The position numbers and the translations under genes were made by a program. DNA of 64,000 nucleotides. Source: Steinernema hermaphroditum (Eukaryota > Nematoda > Chromadorea > Rhabditida > Steinernematidae). How positions within the stretch are numbered: position 1 is the stretch's first letter; each line of letters starts with the position of its first letter. The notes beneath the pieces were generated by a model, which saw only the letters and a list, made by a program, of their open reading frames with translations, searched no databases and was not told where the DNA came from. Shown piece by piece: positions 45,701 through 57,051 of the stretch. The stretch spans positions 6,882,001 to 6,946,000 of the forward strand of contig CM059622.1 of assembly GCA_030435675.1 (NCBI GenBank). The letters are read 5' to 3'.

Positions 45701-48630
45701 TGTCAAATCCATCGCCAAACATTTGGTTTGATGGAGTTCTGGCCGATCAAAAGTCTTTTCTTCGATGTTTTCGCGTGACTGTCGACAGCGCCCTAACTAT
45801 GAAGTTCTCAAAATGCCTGGGAAAAGCGAAATTCTTTGAACTGGAGGCCTAAATATAGAAGTAGCTCATTGTCAGCTGCGATTCGCTAACACGATTAGAT
45901 TCAAAGTGCAGGGATGTGGGTCGTAAACATCTCTTCCGATTGCTGCTCTGTGGAACAAGGGAACCGCCGACTTGGAAACATCGCCCGATTCTGAGAGACA
46001 TCGTTTCAGGACACCTCCGTGATGGTTTTCGAACGAAAAACGCAGAATATAAAGGCGCAGGCGCGCTTCGGACGCAATAATCGGCTCTCGTTGGCCGACC
46101 TACTCAAATACGAGTTGACCCAAATGACCGCTCTGGTCCATCCCAGAATTCTACGGGTTGTGCACCCTCTGGAGGAGGGAAAGTAAGTGGAATGTTTCGA
46201 TCCCTGAATACCTCTGTGTTGATGCGAAAGCAGAGAGTTAATGGCCTTTGCATGCGAACACATCTACTCTTCGCTAGACAACGTGATCGTCGAGGAGACG
46301 CTCGACAAGCTGGAGATCAAACTCGGCGTTCTCCAGGTATTCTGATCCACACAAGGCTCCCCTCATCAAAGTGCACAGATAATCGATGGTTTGTCTTATC
46401 TCCACAACAGTGCCAAAATCTTACACGGAAACCTTACGCCCAACTCTATCTACGTGACGATAAACGGAAGCTGGAAGATTGGAGGATTTGCCTTTGCCGT
46501 GGCCGCGAAGGAGCCGGTAGGTGGCTAGAGCTGTGCCTCTCTCGCATTCCCGCTTTGCAGAACGTGTACCCTTGCTTCCCCTGGAGCAAACGGCTGCCTG
46601 TAGGTCTGCAGCCCGACCTAGACTATCTGGCGCCGGAGTACCTCATCGTCAACAACAACTCTGTGACTTCGGCGGCCGACGTCTTCTCCCTCGGCGTTCT
46701 CATGTGCTGGATCTACGCAGGAGGCAAGAAGCTCATCGACGCCGGGAACAGCGTCGACACCTACAACGTCATCATCGGACAGATCTGCACTGCTCTGAAC
46801 TGCATCACCGAACAGTTGGGTCCGAATCTCCGCGAGATGCTCGAGAAAGTGCTGAGCAGTACGGTGTCCGTCCGCCCGAGCGTGCAGTTCCTGGCGCTCA
46901 TCAAGCACTTCGACGACCCTTCGCTGCACGCCCTCAGGCAGTTGGACGACATTTCGCAGGAGTTCGACCCAGCCTTCAAGGCCACTTTCATCTCGCAGAC
47001 CCTCTTCACCAATCTTCCGAGCATCCCAGAAGTAAGGATTCCTCTATAGATTCCATGAGAACCGTCTCCTCTTCAGAGCATCTGGTTCTCGCGCATCCTT
47101 ATCCGCTTCAACGAGCACCTAACCGAGGCGGTCGACCTCTACCCCTCGCTCTTCAAGTCCCTCATCTACATGCTGGAGCACTGCGAGAGCCACAACATCC
47201 ACAAGCTGCGTCCCTGGATCAGACGCATCGTTGAGCACTCCAACGCAAACAAAGGATCTGTGAGTGTTGCCTTCTGACGACTTGCACTGCCCACTTTAGC
47301 TCTCCTCCGTGATCCTCGAGTCAATGGCCGTCATTCTTCGACGGCTGGCCGACGATCGAGTCGAAGATCAGCTCTTCGACATCATCATAACGGCAACTAC
47401 CGGAGACGACATCCACCTCAAGGTACCACTGGCCTAGAATCCCAGAAACAAAGTTCCGTTTCAGCAAGGCGTGATACGCTGCCTTCCGGCGATGGCCGAC
47501 TTTCTCCCTCAGTGGTTCATCACAAGACGACTCCTACCTGCTCTGCAGACTCTGGCAGCCTTTCTGCAAAACGAGATTTCGGTAGATCTTGCACCCTAAC
47601 ACTCAATATAACTACTGGACCTTCAGCGCCAATTGGAATTCCTCGTAGCCATCGGGAAACTCAGCGATCGGTGCGACTCGGCTATGCTGCAGCAGCTTCT
47701 GACTTGTGTGGAGATGTGTGAGGCGCGTCACCCCGCGGTGATCCACTCCATTTCCCGCATCGTGCAGCGGATCGTCACTTTCGAGCCCTATCGACTCAAC
47801 GACCCCGGAATGATCTCCTTCCACCTTCTTGGACCTCTCGTGCTGGGAGTCTCTCTCCCGGAGCTCAGTCCCGCCCACTTCGACGATCTCATGAGCTCCA
47901 TCAGGTCGCTGCTCGATCTGATCGAGCAGATCCGCTACAACAAGGAGGACCACAGGCTGAAGAGGACCGACACGAGAAGACTCTGCAATCGCAGAGTCAG
48001 CATGAGCAGCAACCACCTGCCGCGACTCCTCATCACGGCCACGCGGCCTTCGGTCGGCGGCGAGAGCATGTCAGTTCCAGAAGCATATTATCTTGGACCA
48101 CATCGGTGTTTGCAGAGTGAGCTTCCGGAAGATGTCGTTCCTCTCCGCTGACGGTCGCCTCGAAGACCGATCCTCGCGTCGAGAATCGAAGGAGTCGCGG
48201 TGCTCCATCGAGTCGGACATGTCCCTCCGCGACTCCATCAGCCTCCACTGCAACGGAAGCGACGCCTCCGACGAGTCGGGCATCGCGACGGGACGCCGGA
48301 ACCGGCGCCGCTCCTGGCTGGACGGCTACCTCCACAGCTGCTCTCTGGAGCAGACGAGCGAGCACGCCGAGCCAGATCGACGTCTTGAACCGTAGGGGAC
48401 GGTGAGGGTCCGAGTGAAGAGTAAAGAGTTTAGGTGCCGGAGCGCGCGGACGAGCGAACGCCGCGCTCGAACTCGGTCCCCGACGGATCTGCTCGAGTCG
48501 AAGACGACTCCGGCCCGACCCAACTCTTTCACCAATCTTGGCCATAATTTGGTAAGACGAGGAAGGATCCCTCCAACTCAAAGCACTCCTTTAGGCCTGT
48601 ACTCTCTGGAAAACATTCAACCACGGATGA
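42786..48630 (+). CDS. SCYL2: SCY1-like pseudokinase, SCYL2/CVAK104 type, 846 aa
   Basis: Twelve exons: 42786-43145, 46010-46182, 46234-46336, 46379-46516, 46561-47031, 47077-47259, 47300-47422, 47465-47581, 47627-48069, 48116-48391, 48434-48551, 48595-48630. The first exon gives a Ser/Thr-rich leader then FYHDFIFRGNVAGGVWRLYS, a degenerate glycine loop. MVFERK, LKYELTQMTALVHPRILRVV and HPLEEGK follow vertebrate SCYL2 (RGVQQLTRLRHPRLLTVQHPLEE). The catalytic loop is HGNLTPNSI instead of HRDLKPEN and DFG is GGF, so it is a pseudokinase. Downstream helices match the SCYL HEAT-like region, and the Ser/Arg-rich tail is short. SCYL2 acts with clathrin and AP-1/AP-2 in endosomal traffic. The first intron is 2.9 kb; the others are 42-51 nt. 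Start and first exon are less sure than the rest. Confidence 0.85.
43146..46009 (+). other. 2.86 kb first intron of the SCYL2-type gene
   Basis: Flanked by GAGAAG/GTACG and CGTTTCAG. It holds no supported gene. A GC-rich block near 44.0-44.65 kb with homeodomain-like ATTAAT/TTAATT sites and two TACCGTAGTCGG-type strings (44206, 44826 on opposite strands) may be regulatory. Confidence 0.6.
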
Positions 48631-51276
48631 GCACCTCTGGACAGATTCTGTTGAATTGAATTAAGTGTATCATAGTTGGTTTTGGGACTAAATAAATATT
48701 GGTATTTATGACGCCAGGGAACTTTCGGTATGACCTCAGAGAGCTGTTTTCTTTTGGCGGTGTCCATGAGTGCCTTTGAAGAAAACTTATGCTCAATTTG
48801 CATATGTCCTCGAACTAGGCTTGAAACTAAGCTCTAGCTTAGGCTTATGCCTAGATGTGGTGAAGAACTGTACTTGGCTCCAGTTCCCCAGAGCTTTCTG
48901 TGTTATGAATATTAGTGAGTGTCTGTAGCTTTCTATATATTGGCACTCTTGTCGTGTAATCGAGCTTTCGTCGAATGGGAGTGTCCAGAAACAGCAGTGT
49001 TTGTTTCTTTGCCGTGAGGGGAAGGGGAAACCTGTTCCCAGATGCTGAATCACGTCCCGTTTGTAACCGCTTTTTCAGTGATCGGAGGTTTCCGCCCTTC
49101 AGAACTCTTTCTTTGTCCCTTTCTTTGAAACATTCCACATGGAAAGAGAAAACCCGGTGAATCTAACCCGTAGAATTCTTTGGTAATGTCTAAATGCCCA
49201 TAAATCTCTTCATGGAACCCTCATTCTCCTCTTTCAACACTAATTGGGAAACACAAAAAGTAACCCATTTCGGCGACCTCCCACAGCATGGATCCCAGGC
49301 GCCTATCACGTGCGTAGAACACACTAATTGCCATGGAACGGTCCCACCCCTTGTTTCCCCATCTTGGAATGCACAAATCGATCACAAAAACGTTGCATAA
49401 ATCACGCGCAAAGTTTCAATTGCTCCCTCCATCCGCGTTAATTAACTACCTTCGAGCGACTCCACCTTCTCCGCTCGATCGAATTCGCCAATTGCCGCGA
49501 AAGTTCCACTCGGAGAGCTCGCAGTGACCCAGAATCGCTCTCGCGCGACAAAAGAAGTCGCTTCGACGACGCCGCTATGACGTCAAAACACCCATTGCTT
49601 AGCCTCTTCTCGGCATTTCGATCTTCGGAGGGCCTTGCCTCGCACAAAGGAGATTGAGATGTTCCACCGACAGCCTGGCCTATCTCCGACATCGATCACT
49701 TTTGCTTTCGGATGCAGAAGAACGTCTGATGCTATCGGCGCGAGGAATCCCGGACGCGCCCCAGGCGCACACCTGATCATCATCATCGTTCTGTCGTAAA
49801 TCGTGCGGAGACGATGCGCGGAAGGTGAATGGGGTCTTATTTGCATAGCGGAAGGTTTACGACATATCGGCCTAATGAACATTTGAACGTCGCTAAACGG
49901 CCGATTCAAAACGCAATGAGGCCTCAGAACCAGTCATTTGATGGTGTCGTAAAATAGCGCTTTTGTTTGGAATTTGCAAATCGAAAATATGTGGTCACCA
50001 GTGTTGCCCTTGAAGTTGACTGATATGATCAGAACGAAAAAAAGTTTAGAAGACTACTGGCTTCGGAAAGCATTCTCCGAGAAGAGCGACAAAAGGTCTT
50101 CGATTTGAAAATCATGGCAAAGAAGAGCATAAAATCATAAAAGAGAATGGATGGTAAAGCAAATCCAAAGCTATTGCTGTGGCAACTATTTCAGGCAAAC
50201 AATGTTCAAGCTAAATTGGGAAGCAGCTCCGAAAAAAAATGGGCCTTAAGAAACGATCTTTAACAATTCTGAGTTCTCTGCAAACTGTGAGTTATATTCC
50301 GCTTCTGACGAAGTTTGAAGTCTTCTGCCTTCCGCCGAAAATCGTAAAAATCAAAGTCACCAATGTGTTGCGCTTCATTAAACAATACGACTTTGGACAT
50401 CAAAGTTTACCATCTCCAGGACAATTTCTGAGCACACAAGGGACTTGTAGATAGTCTGGAAATCGCTCTTTGAGCGAAGTAGAGAGTCAAAGCGACTCAG
50501 GAAAGAATGTTGCAAAGGTAGGATTGTAGAAAAGATGCTACCTGTATAAGTGAACTCATCAAGTCGGATCCTCAATATAATAATCCCTCCAAATCCCTGT
50601 CCAGCGATGCACTCTAGTCGCTGCACACTCTATTTGCGTCACAAATTGGCATGTTTCCTTGCAGCGCCTCTCCGAATCGCACCTCTGCAGCCTCAATTCT
50701 GCAGAGGCGCTGCAGAAACTATCGGTCCATGCATCGATGCTCCCAGTGAACACCTATCCAGCGTATTTGTCTTCTCCAGCACTGTCAAGGTCTCATCACT
50801 TAATCCACGTCAACAGCCACTTTGACATTGAGCGATCCGGGAGCAAAAAGCCGCGTGGAACAAGTTTCACTTTCGGCGCGAGTGGACTCCTCCTTGACCG
50901 CCACTTCCGTCTCCCCAAATTTGTAATAAATCGAAAAGTAAAAGTGTGTCTTTTGCGGGTCGCTTTCACTTTCCACTCCGCTCAATCTTCCCTTCCGCAC
51001 GGCGATCTTGATCCAATCGACGAAAACGAAATTCGAAGTGCGCATTAAGTAAATCCGCGCGCGCGAAATGAGATCACCGCGCGACGGCGGCGCTGATGAG
51101 CGGCGGCGGCGGCGAAGTCTCTGGATCGCTTTTGTTTGCGTCGACCGTTCCCAACGGGTTTTCTCGAATTCGACGCCTTCCATGGATGAAACAACCGAGG
51201 GATCCCAACTTTCCGTATCACAAGACGCGCGACGCCAGCTAGCTGACGGCCACTTTCACTTGCCGCCTTTTAGATA
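48631..51276. other. 2.6 kb gene-free region between the SCYL2-type gene and suro-1
   Basis: AATAAA at 48691 ends the SCYL2-type transcript. Two adjacent small palindromes lie at about 48831-48852 (CTAAGCTCTAGCTTAG and TAGGCTTATGCCTA). GC-rich regulatory-like blocks lie at about 49.45-49.9 and 50.95-51.27 kb, the latter directly before suro-1. No gene is seen. Confidence 0.5.
48691..48696 (+). terminator. Poly(A) signal AATAAA of the SCYL2-type gene
   Basis: AATAAA lies 60 nt after the stop codon at 48630. Confidence 0.65.
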
Positions 51277-54200
51277 ATGCTAAGTGATGTGACAGTCACC
51301 AGAGTGACGGTATTCGCTGTGGCCTTCGCTTCTCTCTTTGCTCAACCCTTTGCTCATCAGAAGTAAGTTCGTTTCTGTGCTGATGTCGACGAAGTAGTGA
51401 ATGGTAGATACTTGTGGTACAAATTTTGACATTAGAAAGCATATTCCTCTTTGAAAGCCACTCCCTATGTTTCGACAAGCCATAATTTTGGTCAGCTGTG
51501 ATAGCGAAAAGACAGAATTTTGATTGGTTTACTGACATGTTCCAGTGGGCGATAAGAACGGTATCATCGGAGTTTAAATAGAATTTATATTTGGATAAAA
51601 AGATTAAAATTAAGGCATTCTAGGCCTTATAGTATTTCTTGAAAGGCTATTAGCCTATTCATCCATGTTTCGAGTTGCTTTAGAAACCCTTTCTTCTGAA
51701 AATGGTGAAAAAGGTAACCATGTGACACTGAGCCTGGTTGAGCTCTGCAGCACCTCTTTTCGAACTAGGTTTCTGAATACCACAATATCTCTTGGTCTCT
51801 TCCCACGAATTTAGGCTAAAATAGGAAAATCAAGGTTTGCATTACCAAAAATGGCATTGATGTGACTATGTGACATTGAGCCTCCACGCCGATTTCTGTA
51901 ACCACAATTGAGAAATTTACAGAAATCGGCCTCTGGTTGAGCCATGTAGGACCTCTTTTGAAACTAGGTTTCTAAATATGAAAATATATCGTGGCTTCTC
52001 CCTATTGAACCGCTCCATTTTTTTACCCACCGAGATAATCAATCCCTACAAGGGTTCGAAGTTAGACTATAAGATCTGAGGTCTGCACAACCTAAAAGGT
52101 TTCTTTCTGTTGTTAATGGTCATCAATAGGTCGTGACATCGCTAAATATTCAGTGATCTCCCTTACAAAGTCTACCGTATCTTCCCGCGCGATTGGGCCG
52201 ATGTGGACAAAATCGCGCAGCTCCGCAGACTGGAGATCGAGAAGCAGCTCGACTTCTGGGTAGACTCGAACTCCCCTAACCAGTTTGCCGATCTCATGGT
52301 TCCTCCCTTCATGGTGGAGCAGATCGAAGAGTTCTTCGAAAGGCACAAACTCCAGTACAACGTCAGCATCCCCGACGTCCAGAAGTAGGCGCCAGGAGGT
52401 GGACACCACTCAGTGAACCCTCGTTCCAGATTGATCTATCGAAACGAAGTCGATGTAAAGGCGAAGGTCCGTTCCAGAATCGACAAGAAGCACTGGAACG
52501 CGTCCAATTCCGAAGTGGCCTCCTTCCTGCGGCGTCTCAACGACAACGTCGGATTCTCTTCGTCCGGTACTTTATTGGTATATTTATTTTAGAGCCCTTC
52601 TGTAGTCCGCTTCTAACCTCCTCTCCCATCCACGGTCAATCGGGCTCTTTCAGAGGACAGCCGCGTTGGCCAGACCCGCGCCGACTACCCCTTCGGTGAC
52701 TACGCCAGCTACAAGGCCATGATGAAGTATATGCGGACGCTCGAGTTCTACTACCCCACAATCACGAAGCTCATTCGCATCGGGACCACACACGAAGGCC
52801 GCCCCATTGAGGGTCTCAAGATCGGCTTCCCCGTCAACGACACCTCAAAACGCGCCGTTTGGATCGACGGAAACATTCACGCGCGCGAGTGGGCGTCGTC
52901 ACACACAGCGCTGTTCTTCATCAATCAGGCAAGTGCGCGAAATCGAAAGTGACCGTTCGGGATCGCTTGCAGCTGGTCGCTGGATACGGAAACGACCCAC
53001 AGATCACCGATTACGTCGACAGCCTCAACTTCTTCATTGTCCCCAATCTGAACCCCGACGGCTATGAATACACGCGTGAATCTTCCAGGCCCGAGGTCGG
53101 TCTTTAGTGGACGTTAGGGGTCTTTAGGGGCAGAGGGGATTCCAGGTTGGCGCACACCTTAGCTAAATCTGTTGAAAAGAAGCGACAAGACACCATTTTG
53201 AGTTACAAATCGTCGCTCACTTCAAAACTTAAAAGATCACAGAAACGGTACTAAAGAAAGAAGAGAAATCAAGCAGGAAAAGACTGTGGCTTTAAAGCAA
53301 CGAAACCATCGATCGGTTCGGTTTTCATCGGTTCTTTACATTTGTAACTGAAAACTTGAATGTTTCCCTGTAATCCCGCTCCTGATACACTGCATTGCAA
53401 CAATACAACGTCCTTGGTCTTAAATCGAGATGTTTTATATCATATAATATGATAGACCTAATCACAAGTATTTGTATTTCCAGATTTACTGTAATACGAT
53501 GAATCGAGCGAATAGATTTCCCTTCTGCTCTCACAGTTTTGAATACAGCTTGCAGGCAGTTCTAATATTTCACTCTGTCTGACCGTCGACGTCATTTCCT
53601 TGCGAAAGACATAAAACCCAAGAAAACATCCACAGCCAGAATAAATCACCGCTCGTTCAGCGGCGCAAGAATGGCCACAAGTTTAGATTTCACTTAAAAT
53701 TTGTTTAACGAAAAAATGATCTCTGTGTTCCCTAAAAGCTTGGCGTGAAGTCCCTTCCATTCTTTTAAACTCATTAGTTACTATTCTTTCCAAATGTTTC
53801 CCCTTCCAACAAGCAGTCACTCAAACAAGCAAGCAGTCACTCAGACTCAAAAAGCTCCACTTCAGGTGCGCTTGTGGAGGAAGAACAGATCGCCCGAACA
53901 ATGCGTGAAGTCCCTTTGGGGAGGGCTCAGGTGCTGTCAAGGAGTTGACCTCAACCGCAACTTCGACTTCCACTGGTCAGGTATGCGCCTTCCCGAGGCT
54001 TAAGTACTCACATATAACTTCTAAAGAGACTGGCTCCACGGACAACCCGTGCTCCAACCTCTACCATGGATCGAACGTGTTCAGTGAACCCGAAGCCAGG
54101 TGAACCCGCTGCTCAGTTCTTCGTCTAAATCCCTGTTCAGAGCAGTGAAAGACTTCTTGACGTCCCCTGAAATGACTGACAAGGTCGACGCTTTCATCAC

Positions 54201-55936
54201 CCTGCACACCTATGCCCAACTCTGGATCCATCCCTTCAGCCACGAAATCGGACAGTACACGAGAGATTACCACGAACTGGTGGGTACGAGGTGGCTTCTC
54301 GAGGGTACGGTCTTCGATTTCAGCACGGCCTCGCCGTCAAGGCGGCCAAACGCCTGGAGAGTGTGTACGGTACTCACTTCAAAGTCGGCACGGGAGCCGA
54401 TCTTCTTTGTAAGCATCCAGCACTTAGCAGGTCCTGACTCTGTTTGCAGCGCCAGCAGCTGGTGGGTCCGACGACTGGGCCAAGGGAACCATGGGCATCA
54501 AGTACGTCTACCTCCTCGAGCTCCGCCCAGAGCTGGAGGTCTCGCGTGGATTCATCCTCCACAAAAGCGAACTGATCCCGACGGGAGTGGAGACCTTGGA
54601 GGCCGTCAAGGAGGTCATCAGAGGTGTCCTCAAGTTCAACAACATCGATGTCAACCTCAACAGGAACAGAGGACTCCAGAGACCTACTCACGATTTCCAG
54701 TCGAGACTCCCGATCGTAGTGCAGGGCGTTCCTAACGTCGTCTCCCAGCTGAAGCCGACGGAACAAGAGGGGATCGTCGTGAACAAAGTCGTCTTCGGAG
54801 GCGCCAAGAATAGGGAGATCGTGCTCATCTCCTCCAACACGAGTTCCGCGCCTGTCACCACCCCATCCACCACGACCACTACCGAAAAGACGCCACCGGA
54901 GACGACCTCGACGTCGACGTCAACATCGACAACCACCACCACGACAACGTCGACGACCACTACATCCACCACCACCTCAACCACTCCGACTACTACAACC
55001 ACTACAACCACGACCTCTACGACTCAAGCCCCAACGACGTCAACAGCCAGTCAGAAGAACCTGGTTTCATCAGCGCCATCTCAAAGTTCTGGATCTCACT
55101 CTCACGAGCGCCAAAAGTTGTCGTTCGGTCAGAGACTCTCCCTCCAACTAATCAAAAAACAGATGTGTAAGTTCATTCGATCAAGTAGGAAATACAACTG
55201 ACAGTAGAAGGATTCAAAAAACGTGGTGATCCTAAATGACTTGAAATACAGTTTCCTCAGACTGTTAAAACTCCGATTCCTGCTTTCAAGGATAGTATCC
55301 CTTCAAAACCACCCCAGAAAATCACAATTATTGGATTATTAAATACCGAACTCCGTTTCAGTGCGTCTTCGGAACCTCTCCCCCACTCCCTCCGCCACTT
55401 CTCCCACAACGACTCCCTCAAGCACGCCTTCCACCTCCACCTCGACCACCACCACGACAACAACGTCGCCTATCACCACCACTTCCAGAAGGACGACGAC
55501 GCCAGTGGCCATGCCCCCTCTCCGGGCAGAAGCCTCGTTCGAAGAGTCGGCGGTCACTCCGAAGCTGGAACCCGCCGTCGTGTTCCAAGACGAGCGAGGT
55601 CCCGTCTCCCAGTCCACCATCAACAGATCAGCGCCTCGATTCCTGACGGTCTCTCCCAACCGACCTCCTGCCAGCAGAGAGGTCCTCCTTCTTCCACCTC
55701 TCCGATCGGAGAACCCGATCACCGGTATCAACGAGATCGTCTTCAAGGCCGTGGCTCCCACCACGACAGCGGCTCCTCTTTCCAGCGCCGTCGAGGAGTT
55801 CCTGAAGGGCGAAAACTGCAAAGACATGCGGTACTCGTGCTCCTTCTGGATCCGCTCGAATCGCCGAGTGTGTGAGGAGCAGGAGACGTACATGAGGCTA
55901 CAGTGTGCCGCCAGTTGTGGCTACTGTAAGAAGTAG
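51277..55936 (+). CDS. suro-1: M14 zinc carboxypeptidase with Thr-rich linker and ShK domain (SURO-1), 851 aa
   Basis: Eleven exons: 51277-51362, 52154-52384, 52430-52566, 52654-52928, 52973-53095, 53866-53980, 54027-54099, 54141-54279, 54324-54408, 54450-55166, 55362-55936. A signal peptide (VTVFAVAFASLFAQPFA) is followed by an M14 propeptide (VYRIFPRDWADVDKI onward). The catalytic domain has zinc ligands in NIHAREWASS (His227, Glu230) and TLHTYAQLW (His368), substrate-binding DLNRNF, and the catalytic Glu of LLELRPE (about 445). A 300-residue linker with two Thr-rich tracts leads to a six-cysteine ShK domain (ENCKDMRYSCSFW to CAASCGYC). This is the layout of C. elegans SURO-1, a secreted enzyme needed for cuticle collagen organisation. 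The intron at 52929-52972 is GC-AG. A TTTTAG acceptor lies three nt before the ATG. Confidence 0.92.
51702..52002 (+). repeat. Tandem duplication in suro-1 intron 1 with a nested hairpin insertion
   Basis: Unit 1 is about 51702-51805 and unit 2 about 51850-52002 (shared: ATGTGACA.TGAGCCT, CACCTCTTTT / GACCTCTTTT, AACTAGGTTTCT). Unit 2 carries an extra segment of about 50 bp with a perfect 14-bp inverted repeat: GCCGATTTCTGTAA at 51888-51901 and its complement at 51917-51930. GCCT lies at both edges, like a short target-site duplication. Confidence 0.8.
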
Positions 55937-56089
55937 AAATGCGCCGTTTCGTGCGAGTAGAAGTGCCATAGCGACTCGTAGTTGAGTTGACCCGAGTAGA
56001 GAGCAAATCCGTGCCTATACATACCTGTCCTTTCTTGCGATGGCTTTATTTATGAAGAGATAAACTATTTATTGTGAGAAGCTGGTGAC

Positions 56090-56388
56090 CTGGTGATCAG
56101 GGTTGTGCGGAAGTAATCCGGAAGTCGGAACCGAAAGAAACGGCTCGAGGCGGGTTCGAATCCCCCTGAGACCAAACATTTTTATCGTCGGTTTAAGACA
56201 GCCATTTTATTAACGTAGTTTTTCTTTTGACATAAATAGACAGAAGAACAACTTTGCGACTAATGTCAAATGAAAATGACTGAAGATAAAAATGTCAGTC
56301 CTCAGGGTGGATTCGAACCCACCTCGAGCCGTTTCTTCCGGTTCCGGACACACGCATTGTTCCGCACAACCCTGCTGGTGATGTGACC
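56090..56388. repeat. Inverted repeat element with pol III B-box-like arms
   Basis: The left arm, about 56090-56205, and right arm, about 56270-56388, are reverse complements at high identity, around a 65 bp loop. Both share CAGGGTTGTGCGGAA, AGAAACGGCTCGAGG and ACATTTTTATC. Each arm contains GGGTTCGAATCC, a perfect RNA polymerase III B-box. A full tRNA cloverleaf cannot be drawn, since the T-arm overlaps the closing stem. It is probably a non-autonomous mobile element of tRNA-related origin. Confidence 0.8.
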
Positions 56389-56786
56389 TGCCTCCATGCG
56401 CAGAAGCGCCATTTGGGTGGGAACAGGGAAGCGTCCACTTGCTTCCCATTTTCTGGCGAAAAGGGCGATGGAAAACAAGATGAAGTGATGATGTGCATCA
56501 GCTTCCGATTGAGAAATCGGAGAAATCAGGAAATGACCCAGTGAGTCAGCTCTATTTGTCTTTTAGTCATTGGTCTACGGTACTAACATGACGTCACTTC
56601 CTGCGCATCTTGACACCGTCCGCGCTCTGTTTTTAGATAAACCTATTTAGAAATACACTATCTCTCATACAAAAAGAGATCTTTCCTAAGAATGTTTAGT
56701 CGCACTATGACTTCACTATGACGGGCGGACATCTGAGGTTCATTTCAGTGATTCTAGTGTTGTGCAATCTCTCTCTCAGAAAGGAG

Positions 56787-57051
56787 TTGGGTGAACGGTT
56801 GTTCTTGGCCGTCACTTTTGGCGCATTGATCATCTCGGCTCCAAGAACACCAGAGAGCTGTAGTTCCGACGTCTTACCGAAAGGGCCGTCGCCAGCTCCG
56901 GATCACACGTGCTGAAGATTCATTGCAACTCCGAAGTCTGGTGCTTTTTTCTCGGTTCTAATGAGATATTCATATTTTTAGAATTTGGGTGAGCGGTCGT
57001 TCTTAACTGTCACTCTTGGCACAATGATCATCTCGATTCCAAGAACACCAG
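56787..57051 (+). repeat. Direct repeat pair, 2 x 67 bp
   Basis: 56787-56853 and 56985-57051 differ at ten of 67 positions (shared ends TTGGGTGA and CCAAGAACACCAG; shared core ATGATCATCTCG / TTGATCATCTCG). The 5' flank of the first copy also matches 25469-25505, so this is a dispersed family. Confidence 0.8.

Noticed and set aside
48830..48846. Telomere-like TTAGGC near GCTTAGGCTTATGCC
   Set aside because: Only one exact TTAGGC with a degenerate neighbour; explained by the palindromes, not an interstitial telomere array.
56097..56172. Possible tRNA gene ending in GGGTTCGAATCC
   Set aside because: The T-arm overlaps the only available closing stem, and no anticodon arm can be drawn; treated as a repeat.
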